Part shown: positions 47,191-56,108 of the stretch, in pieces | Layout of the letters: every line of letters begins with the position of its first letter | Numbering within the stretch: the stretch's first letter is position 1 | NCBI GenBank assembly: GCA_010645155.1 | Contig: CM021319.1 | Coordinates: 5,150,018 to 5,214,017, forward strand | DNA: 64,000 nucleotides | Source of the DNA: Tigriopus japonicus | Lineage: Eukaryota; Arthropoda; Copepoda; Harpacticoida; Harpacticidae | Direction of reading: 5' to 3' | The notes under the pieces: generated by a model | Databases searched by the model: none | Seen by the model: the letters and a program-made list of their open reading frames with translations, nothing else | What the model was told of the DNA's origin: nothing | Translations under genes and position numbers: made by a program

Positions 47191-47379
47191 TAATGTGTCA
47201 ACAAACCTATTTCCAAATATTGCTCTATTGAAATCGTTGAAATAAGGGTGGTTTTGAACTCTTGATTTTTTTTAAATTTGTATGTACCATTGACCATTTC
47301 TTGCTCATTCGGCACTTTTCCGTTTGTTAATTTTGTAGATTTTGCCGTTTTGCACAAGAGGGTAGCTGTTCCTTACCCT

Positions 47380-47806
47380 TGTTCATCCAATCTTGGTTTT
47401 CGCATTCCACAGACCACCTTTGCGACTTGGATGCTTTGAACTGCCGGATTTTATAATCCCGGATTCTTGATCCTTTGTTTTGTTATTGAAGCCCCGTTGC
47501 GCAACCAAAACCATTGTCAGAATAAACTCACATCTCTCAACCTAGACGGGCAACGAGAATCTTCCGAGTCCCATAATTTGAGTTCAAATCAACTGCATCA
47601 GCCCAAAATATGTGGATTTGGGAGGGGATGATTCCCTCTACACGATACAATAACTTTTAAGAGCATATCATCCTGATTTCAAACATGAGCGACTTCAAAA
47701 GTTATGTATATGACTCGCTCTGATTTTTTCAAGTTGACGCGTGGAACAGCACCATCTCGTGATAATTCTCTGAACCTCAACGCACAACAAGCCCTTGATC
47801 TGGGTT
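47380..47806 (+). repeat. single arm of the piggyBac-like foldback family
   Basis: Matches 30805-31229 in the same orientation and ends with CCCTTGATCTGGG. It is followed by TTAT rather than TTAA. Either one arm of an element was lost, or this represents an internal/ancestral single-copy form. Confidence 0.85.
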
Positions 47807-47861
47807 ATTTTTTTCATCTTTATTCGTCTACTCAGGTACTTTTACACGTATTCGTCTTTTT

Positions 47862-48003
47862 CGTCTATTTTGACAGTTTTTTCGTCTATTTTGGCAGTTT
47901 TTTTCGTCTATTTTGACAGTTTTTTTTCGTCTATTTTGACAGTTTTATTCGTCTATTTTGACAGTTTTATTCGTCTATTTTGACAGTTTTATTCGTCTAA
48001 ACT
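47862..48003. repeat. 22-bp tandem array
   Basis: About six imperfect copies of TTTATTCGTCTATTTTGACAG. The last copy runs into TTCGTCTAAACTTCCTGTC, which is also found at 226-243. Confidence 0.9.
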
Positions 48004-48159
48004 TCCTGTCTCTACATATCAGCCAATATTGTTCCTTTGGCTCACTCCCCACTTTACAACATAATTTGACGTAATTCGCGTGATTTGCTAATTCATTTCT
48101 GTCTTAAGTCAGAGGTCCTCAACAGTGCGTGCCTGATGTTGAAATTGAACGCAAAAAAG

Positions 48160-48515
48160 CCTATCTAAAGCACTTGACTTTCACAACACGGCCGTCTTGA
48201 AGCCAAGAAAAAGCAGTCGACTTTCACAACAAGGCTGTCTTGAAGGCCAAGAAAAGGTAGTTAGTTGACTTTCACAAAATAACCGTCTTGAAGCCAAGAA
48301 AAAGCAGTTGACTGTGATAACACGGCCGTCTTGAAGCCAAGAAAAAGCAGTTGAGTTTCACAACACGGCCATCTTGAAGGCCAAGAAAAAGCAGTTGACT
48401 TTCACAACACGGCCGTCTTGAAGCCAAGAAAAAGCAGTTGACTTTCACAACACGGCCGTCTTGAAGGCCAAGAAAAAACAGTTGACTTTCACAACACGGC
48501 CATTTTGAAGGCCAA
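48160..48515. repeat. 43-bp tandem array
   Basis: About eight copies of a roughly 43-bp unit containing TTGACTTTCACAACACGGCC, GTCTTGAAG and CCAAGAAAAAGCAG. Some units read GAAGGCC and others GAAGCC (2-bp indel). Non-coding as far as I can see. Confidence 0.95.
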
Positions 48516-49339
48516 AAGGAGCAACCACAGGCAATTATGCATGAAAATGCGGATCAGGCAATCATGAAGGACAGAAAAAGGTGAGATGGCCAATTCTGAT
48601 ACCGAAGAAAGCAAGAAGAAAATAACGACGTTCACAAACTGGTTTACTAACCGAGCCAACCACATGCACCAAACTAGAATATGTGTAGTCTCAATTTTGT
48701 CAAAGAATTCAAGAGTTGATACTACTTATGACTTATGTTCAGCCTTGAAATTGAACAAATCTGTTCATTAATTCTACTTAGCATTTTGAATAAGATTTCA
48801 AACCAAAATTTGGAATTTGTTTGACTTTCTTCTGCATGAGGCCTAACACTTGCCACATACATGTTTGTGGCCTTGAAACATTATCTGAGTTTATGTTCCC
48901 TGTGACAACTTGAGTTGTGACAGAAATTTTTCGCTCACACACCCCGTTGACTTCAATTGCAAACTCGAAAGTACATAAGTTAGGACAAGAAATCCTGTGG
49001 TAAAAGTTATGAAAATGTTTTGCGCCGGGGTTTATAAGCTTAGCTTTCTTTAAACGATTTCTTGTGGCAACTTACGTACTTTCGTGTTTGCAAATGAAAC
49101 CAACGGCGTGTGGTAACGTAAAATTTCTGTAACAACTCAAGTTGTCAGTGTATATAAACTTAGCTAATTATTTTAAAATGATGAATATTCAAAATCTTTT
49201 CCAAACCTCAATATTGCAAGGAATTGCTTTAGTTGCATTGGTTACAAATCGGCATCAAGGTATGATTCATCCATCCAGACAACATTCTTGCATCTAAATT
49301 GAAAAGCAGACATATGCATCAATAGATGGTAGGCTCATG
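48516..49339. other. unassigned stretch
   Basis: Short frames only (48586-48771, 61 codons). CAACTTGAGTTGTGACAG at 48905 is mirrored by AACAACTCAAGTTG at 49131, a weak inverted pair about 230 bp apart without a duplication. Confidence 0.35.
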
Positions 49340-49746
49340 GAGGTCACAAATCTAAATAAAGTTGTCGATTGGGTTTGAGTAAATGACAACAAGGCAGCAA
49401 TTTTGCGGACATTAAAACTTTTGACGTTTCAACAACACTAAGCAATGTCGACTCTAAGTACCCCATAAGCCATTTAGACCAATTGAAACTGGATGAATAA
49501 TTTTATAATCCAAAGAAGATTGATGTTAAAATGAATATTTGTAAGCCAAACATCAAAAGAGCTCCAGATATGTGGGATTTATTCATCAACATGGCATAGG
49601 ATAAGTCACATCGGGTCCATGGTATATCGTTTTGTTCACTTCCATTGGGGGTTATTTTGTCATTCTGGGATAGAGGGTGAGAAATCTTTCCAAGAATTGA
49701 AACTTTTGATCCTGTGGCAATTTTGCCCTCTTAAGGGGTTTTGGTA
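49340..49746 (+). repeat. direct repeat D, copy 1
   Basis: Matches 54165-54586 along its length. Landmarks are GACAACAAGGCAGCAATTTT, GCGGACATTA, ATCCAAAGAAGATTG-type sequence and CTTTCCAAGAATTGAA. No frame is shared, so this is probably a non-coding mobile repeat. Confidence 0.85.
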
Positions 49747-50089
49747 AAAACGTTTTTAGGTAAGGAATTGGAAGGAAGGGTTGGTTTTCCACAATTTTAG
49801 GTATGTTTAGGTTAAGTTAGATACACTAAGATAGATATTGGCATTCGTAGGCTAACACACGGTGCCGATGATTCACGTTGGTGATTGGTCAAGAGCATTC
49901 AGTTGAACATTCAGCTAATTCTAACGAAGTTCAACAACAAACCAGAGTACTTCTTCTTTGTTGATTTTGTAGTGATCTGACCTGGTGCTGAGGTTGCCAA
50001 TTTTCTTAAGTGAAATCATATTCCCCACTGTCTACCAGCCTTCATAAACAGGTTTTTTTTCTTTAAGAAGCGACAAAAGGCAAGGCACC

Positions 50090-50399
50090 ACAGACCATAT
50101 AATGGCTAGACCTCGCTTCAGGCGAGAAAAAGGTGGACAACTTTGCTTCATCAGCTGGTACATAACACTTCACCCTAAAATTGTGGGAATTTTAAACCTT
50201 GCGCATATTTGCCAGTGTGGCCGAATCCTGAACAAACTCAGCGTACCCTTCGTACTTTGTTCTCCTCGCGAACGAGTCCTTACTTCTTCGCACGCGGTCG
50301 CCCTGAGAACTTCGAAGTTAGTGCGCAACAGCTGAGTGTCTCACTTTTCTCTTGCCGACGGCATGGGCCAATCCGACATCTAGCCATTATCTGATCTGT
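50090..50399. mobile_element. GC-rich MITE (310 bp, 10-bp TSD)
   Basis: Ends ACAGACCATATAATGGCTAG and, reversed, ACAGATCAGATAATGGCTAG. The exact duplication GCAAGGCACC lies at 50080-50089 and 50400-50409. If the outer bases are counted differently the TSD is 8-9 bp. The interior is clearly GC-richer than its flanks and has an open frame (50102-50335) without known domain. A solo left end lies at 15846. Superfamily uncertain (MULE, P or a TSD 9-10 group). Confidence 0.75.
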
Positions 50400-50409
50400 G
50401 CAAGGCACC

Positions 50410-52620
50410 CCTGACTTTCGTGACTTCTGAGCAGGGTTGCAAATCAACCTCAAATTCGTGTTTGCTCATATACCAGAGCAAAGCACCCATTCTCTAAGAG
50501 GTAACCCTACCCTGCCACCTCCTGTGAAAAAAACTTGCGCAAGCCGAGATTTCACATCACTGAGATTTTGTTGTCAATCACCCGATCATGTGAATTAATC
50601 GGCCCCTGTTTAAACTCCACATTAGTTGAAATTCACTTTTTGCATATCAGGTTAATACCTTAGACACATTTCCAGCAGAGTTGAGGATTTTCAATAACCA
50701 AACTGCCCTATCAGATGAGCGAAATAGTTTAGATGTGTTTCTTAGAAGAAAAGGTTCCTTTAATCATGAACTTCGGCTTCCCGCATGATGAATGACGTCA
50801 CAGACAGTCCGTGCCGGGTCGGGCAATCATAGATTTGAATGCCAATCTCTGCCTTCTAGTATTTCTAGGTTAAGTTAGGCTTAGTCCAAATGTGAAAGGT
50901 CATTTAGTTTTGAATAGAGGTCTAAGAGAAAAATGACACTCCGAAAATATTTGCGAGTCACTAAGCATGCACAGTATGTGTGATGGCATTTGACATTGAA
51001 CAGGCTAAGTTACGTGATTCACAACCCGAACTTGCGTTTTTAGGGAGTCAGTGGCAAAACTGCTCATTCAATTGGTTTGGTCGAACAAGAGCAATGTATG
51101 ATGAATCAAGTCACTTGAAACCTTTGCTGCCGGATCATTGAAGTGTGTTCAAAACAAATCTCCATTGACTGTACTAGAGTTACATTTTTGTTAGCCCTCT
51201 AGTTTGGACAGTCAATTCAGTCTTAAAATTGAACCACAACAAAGACAGTGTCTCCTCTCGTGTTCATTTGCCAAATCTTTGGGGTCGAATTTCCATGTTT
51301 GGCCAGGCGGATAACACCATCTTCCTCTTGAGAATTAGCAATTAAAAAGCAATTAGTCCCCATATCAAACACGTGAAGACACAAGAATGTCCACATTGTC
51401 ATTTAGGATGATTTTTTCCTTTTCATGAAATAAATTTTAATCCATTACTTGAACATAAGGCCAATTTTTTAAATTGCACTTGCTCTACTGCCAACACAGC
51501 CTCATCAACCTAAGCATTGAGTGGACGACCATTGGGCAATCAGCCTTGTTTGTCCAAGACAGGCTCCTAATCTCAATGCACAAAACAATTCTTGACATGC
51601 CTACTGAAAATAAAATTCAACCTATCAATCTGTTTTGCATGAAACTTTACATGAATGCATATCAAGCTAACATAGCTCGCATGTTAACGCACTTAATTCA
51701 AAAGCAAGAGTATACCAAAATCATGTCGTGATGGGACTTTAGCCACCCTGGAATCAAGTAGCTTGAGACGGTACCAAAAAAAATGAGGACTCAGAGGCTT
51801 GATGCCGGCTTGATGCCACGGTGAAAATCTCTAGTGCTGCCATTTTTACCCCAGCTTATACTACGTTTTTTTCTACAATATTAAACATTTTTCTAACCAA
51901 TTGCATAAAGTTATAAGCTTAATGCAGACTATCTATTTTAGCCAGTGACTCAAACTTGTAAGATAAGCTAATTTGACTCTTAAAATTGAATGCTGACTTA
52001 AAATTTTGGCCTCCAACTAACTTTCAAAATGGGTGGCTCTACTGATGCTAAAAAGGCGAATGGCAGGGATACTTGCATCACCCTGAATTTTCTTTGTTAT
52101 TGTCAGAACCTGATTTCGCAACTCCCAATTAGCGACCCAAAAGAGAATGCGTTCTCAGATTTGAGAATATCCACAGTCGGCTACAACCTACTATCGAGTA
52201 CACGACAAAGGCTGGGGGTAATATATTGCTCATAATAAATGTCTCTATGAATCTTTATATTTATACTGTGTTTAAAATATAGGTCTTTACCACTCAAACT
52301 GTCGTTATTTTAGTTATCAACAATAAAAATCAAGAGTGAATCCTCGCCCATTGAAGTTTCGAAAATTGGCGCAAGACGTCATCTCTGCTAGATATGCAGT
52401 GAGTGTGATGCGTAATGTTCCTGTCCCATGGTATAATTATGGTACTACTTGATGTTTGCTCCATATTTTAGATGGCAACCGTGGGCTTTTGTAACCTTAC
52501 GGGAGAGAGATCATGTCTTAAGTAGGTTTTATTCATTTCATTAAATATTATTTTGCTTATTTGCAATGACATGGGAAAAATCAAGTGTCCAGATTTTATA
52601 TGAAACATTTATCTGTCAAA
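50410..52620. other. mostly unassigned stretch
   Basis: No gene is recognised. A frame at 51474-51731 (+, 85 codons) has no known domain. Around 51730-51840 there is a GTGATGGGAC..GATGCCGGCTTGATGCC segment reminiscent of the 45.3-kb hAT element, but too short to delimit. Confidence 0.35.
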
Positions 52621-52625
52621 TATAG

Positions 52626-52831
52626 GTTTGCCTTTCCCAAAGCTGACCTTCAGACAGCGGTCATAGATCATGATTACTTTTGCCGGACTTTCACCCACTA
52701 TTAGGTAGATAGGATGACAAAAGTAACCAACGAAATGGCGAAAGTTATCGAGGCAAGAACGAGAGAGCAAGCGGCAAGCCCAACCTGGGTTGAAGAACGA
52801 AAATTGAGATTAACGTCATCCTCATTTGGCG
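52626..52831 (+). pseudogene. YqaJ-type nuclease, N-terminal exon
   Basis: A frame running from a probable acceptor (AAATATAG at 52618-52625) to a probable donor (GAG/GTAATT at 52831/52832) encodes a peptide ending ARTREQAASPTWVEERKLRL followed by TSSSFGE. The order T-R-x-Q, then W-x-x-x-R-x-x-R-x-T-x-S-x-F-G is the entry motif of the YqaJ/lambda-exonuclease-like family. One in-frame TAG at 52702 breaks it. The exon fits the same gene as 55711-56036. The intervening exons of the nuclease domain were not found and may be lost or displaced by the insertions at 52.97-55.5 kb. Confidence 0.7.
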
Positions 52832-52969
52832 AGGTAATTGTTTTCCAAAATATTTTAAAAGACATGGAGGATTGTTATTTTCGTGTTTAATCACAAAGGA
52901 TTGTAAATTATAATAATGTTTATTGCGAGAATTGTCTCATTGGATATTTATATATACATTCTATACAAT

Positions 52970-53140
52970 TGATGTAATGAAGTCATGGGCCCATTCTGGG
53001 TTCGGAAGGCGCCATTCGAGGCGGAATATCCACTAAACAGAGGGGTCGGGTAGGGTGGGGGGAAGACCTGGGATCGAACCCATGAACCCGAGCATAGCTC
53101 GGTCGCGCATTAGCCAACTGCACTACACCATCCCCCCTTT
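52970..53140 (-). mobile_element. tRNA-derived SINE
   Basis: The - strand head (53137 to 53057) has a GGGGGGA/TCCCCCC acceptor-like pairing, an A-box-like TGGTGTAGTGCAGTTGG and a B box GGTTCGATCCC. The anticodon region forms a plain hairpin (CCGAGCTATGCTCGG) rather than a proper arm. A tRNA-unrelated body follows (CCCGACCCCTCTGTTTAGTG .. AATGGGCCCATGAC). This head-and-body layout is that of a SINE. It is inserted in what should be an intron of the nuclease relic. No duplication was recognised. Confidence 0.65.
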
Positions 53141-53145
53141 TACCT

Positions 53146-54164
53146 AGTGCCCACATTGAAAAAGATGAGAATATGCCATACTTCCAACGATTGCATTCGT
53201 GAATACTCTTCATATCCAAATAGATCACTTTTCTTCACAATTGAAATCAATAGTAACTCATACAACCAAATTGATGTTCTGTCTTACTTTCTTAATTCAG
53301 CTACCCTGGTAGTTGTCGTTCCACATTCAACGTAGAGTCGCTCTAGTACACTGAAGTGCTCTTGATGCCAGCCCTGCACAAACGATTATGTGCAGGGAAA
53401 CTGAAAATTTAACGAGAATTTTTCTCTTAAACAAATCTGCCCACATGGAGAGTATTTCTTTTATTCATATACTTAATAAATAATTTTGAGCTTTTTTTTG
53501 CTCAGAAACCCTACGAAAAACTATCAATTTGTTTTCAAGTAGCTTTGCAAAGAAAGAAAATTTGGCTTTCAATGGAAAAATATTGAGGCCTGTCCAGAGG
53601 AAGCCGAACATCTTGAACAGCAATTCCACGTACCAATGAAATGACATTCAATGACATCTAGCGGCAGAAACTAGTCTTTCACATTTTGATGCAATCTTTG
53701 GCCTTAATTTAGGATGAAACAGTATGACTTGGCGATATTCTTTCTTATAGACATTGTTCCTAAGGTCGAGTAGGATGAAAATATGATGAAAAATGGCATT
53801 TTAGTCTCAACCACTAAGGTTCACATCAAGTTAAAAAATATCTACGCTCTATTCTCCCATGACTTTGCCCCTGTTTTGGCGCCATCTAATGGTAAATTTT
53901 GAAGCTTGCGCTAAAATCCACAAAAGTTAGTATGATCTGAAAAAGTGTTACAATTCTGATATTTGCCCGTCCCCTTGAAAGAACTTTTTGACTTGGCCAA
54001 AAATCTCCAAAGAGCAAATGCTAATACGGATTTTTTATTTGCAGGGGAAATAGCAAGGTTTGGCATTTACACTGCATAATTATAAACAGAGCACATGCTT
54101 GCTGTTTGGTGGGAAAGGCTGCATCCCTTTAGCCTGTATTTGGTAGTATTAGCCAACGATTCAG
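53146..54164. other. unassigned stretch inside the transposon remnant
   Basis: Expected to hold the missing middle exons of the YqaJ gene, but I could not find the expected motifs. Frames are no longer than 62 codons. Confidence 0.35.
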
Positions 54165-54586
54165 TGAGGTCACTAATCTAAACAAAGTCAGGGATTGGTT
54201 CAGAATTGAGCCCGCTCAACCAATGACAACAAGGCAGCAATTTTGCGGACATTAGATCACTTTTGACGCTTCAACAACACTTAGCAGTAATGACTTTAAG
54301 GATCCCATAAACCATTTAGGCCAATTGAAATCGGATGAATCATTTTATAGTCCAAAGAAGATTGGTGTTAAAAGGAAATTTTGTAAGCTTATCGTCAAAA
54401 AAAGCTCCAATTATCTGGGATATATTCATCAACAAATGGGGTAGGGTAGGTCACATTGAGCCTTGATTCTGTCCATGGCATATAATTTCCTCACTTCCAT
54501 CGGGTCATTTTGATAAAGAGGTGAAGAACCTTTCCAAGAATTGAAGTTTCTGATGCTGTGGCATTTTTTCTTGAAATGTTTTGGTA
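54165..54586 (+). repeat. direct repeat D, copy 2
   Basis: Second copy of 49340-49746, lying within the span of the YqaJ gene relic, which suggests it arrived after that gene. Confidence 0.85.
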
Positions 54587-54958
54587 CGGTGTCAGTGTTT
54601 GGTGCTTTCATTCTTACATTTTTTCACTTAAGCTTGTGTGTTGAATCTACTTGTTTCTTGGCTTTGGTCTGGATTCCCATGGTTGATTGATTGGTGGGTT
54701 TGTTGATTGGTTGCCTTAACCATCCTTCAAACATCTTCTGATGCTAGTCATGAAAGGTCTTTTGGTTTTTCGCTCTTATTGTTTTGCACTAAAGCAAGAC
54801 GACGTGTTTAGTTTGGACCACGGGGCGGATATACGGAAATTTTTGTTGGATGAGTTACAGCTGTTGAAGAGCCAAGGTTGCAGGTGAAAACTTGACATTT
54901 CCGAAGATTATTACTTAAGTTGTGCCCAAGCAAACAACAAGTGACCTTAACTTCAACC

Positions 54959-55464
54959 TAGGGATGGGTGACAGCGGCAATTTTGCCCTCGACTCCGGCA
55001 CCTGTGTTGAAGTTGCCAATCAACGTCGTGGTGTCGACACTGACATAGATAGCGTGTTCCTTATAATTAAGTCAAACAAAATGTGCCCTTCTGGACCGTA
55101 ATATGGAGCACCAGTTTTGACAGACCTACGCATTCTAAAGACATTTCAGTCCATGTTATTGAAACATAAATTGGAGAGAGGGAAAATAAGCTTACATTTT
55201 ACAATACCCTAGCTGGGTGTGTGATTTTCTTGCATTGCGTTTATGTTTATGATGGAACCAAAAATGACGAAATTGGATTTTGTTTAGTCCTTCACATTTA
55301 CAATCAAAATTGGGATCAAGTTTTTGGGCGGGCAATACGCTTTTCAAAAACTCTTGAAGCCTTAAAATGTCGGCACCAGAAACCTGGTGCTGATGCCGAC
55401 ACTGAAAGCCAAAAAAGTTGGTGTCAACAACTTGGCACCAACACTGGCTTCTTGCCCACCCCTA
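54959..55464. mobile_element. hAT MITE (506 bp, 8-bp TSD)
   Basis: Ends TAGGGATGGGTGACAGCGG and, reversed, TAGGGGTGGGCAAGAAGCC, with exact 8-bp duplication CTTCAACC (54951-54958, 55465-55472). The interior contains CGACAC/GTCGGC-type short repeats near both ends. Other copies or fragments are at 20500-21215, 22930-23040 and 23563-23690. The flanks (54865-54950 and 55473-55640) are also repeated with it elsewhere, so it travels inside a larger duplicated unit. Confidence 0.85.
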
Positions 55465-55710
55465 CTTCAACCCTTCAAACGAAACGAACTTGTTTGGGCA
55501 CAACTCCTTGGAAAACGTCACAACCAAAGGTCAGCTGGGGCCTGAAAATTGTCCAACAAAATGATAGGCCTGTCTGCCCCAGCGTCTCCTCTCTGCCAAC
55601 TCTGTGGCAGAATCAGATCGGCCTAGCCCTTATTGATATGTGCTTGGCTTTATGAAAAGTCTTTTGACAAGAAGACTTAAGAATAATGGGAAAAAATCTT
55701 CATTGTTTCA

Positions 55711-56036
55711 GATGGTCTTGTTGGAGAAGACGGATTGGTTGAGGTGAAGTGCTCCTATTCTGGGAAGAATGAAATTGTGCAAGCAAACTCACAATTTCCG
55801 TACCTCAAGTCAGATGATGGAGTGTTAGTTTTAAAAAAGAACCACAAATATTACTATCAAGTTATGGGACAGTTGGTATTACCAGAAGGCAATATTGTTA
55901 TTTCGTTGTGTATACATTTAAAGGTATTTTTTATGAAAAGATTCAATTTCAAAGCGATCTTTTCCGTTCTATGGTAAGAAAAGTGAAACAATTTTATGAC
56001 GACAACTATCTTCCCTTCTTGGCGTCAAAACTTTGA
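55711..56036 (+). pseudogene. YqaJ-type nuclease, C-terminal part (frameshifted)
   Basis: Starts after TTGTTTCAG. The first frame contains DGLVGEDGLVEVKC, where D and the E-x-K pair are the metal-binding/catalytic motif of lambda-exonuclease-like YqaJ nucleases. It continues to NHKYYYQVMGQL, the conserved Q-containing helix. A -1/+1 shift near 55880-55895 moves the rest into another frame: VVYTFKGIFYEKIQFQSDLF, then RSMV..FYDDNYLPFL and a stop. Family knowledge: these enzymes resect DNA, and in ISL2EU elements a YqaJ protein accompanies the transposase. Key residues survive, so decay may be recent, or the shift could be a sequencing error. Confidence 0.8.
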
Positions 56037-56108
56037 CATTCATCCTTGTATGAAATGTAGGAAAAAGGTGGTCTCTCGAGTACAATATATATATTTAGTG
56101 TCCCATTT

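Noticed and set aside
46672..47193. 173-codon + strand open frame
   Set aside because: It crosses the junctions of several repeat blocks and an antisense LINE scrap, so no coherent protein is encoded.
48160..48515. CRISPR-like array
   Set aside because: The units are contiguous repeats without unique spacers, in a eukaryotic context. This is an ordinary tandem array.
51730..51840. Second copy of the 45.3-kb hAT element
   Set aside because: Only short motifs (GTGATGGGAC, GATGCCGGCTTGATGCC) are shared. Ends and a target duplication could not be defined.
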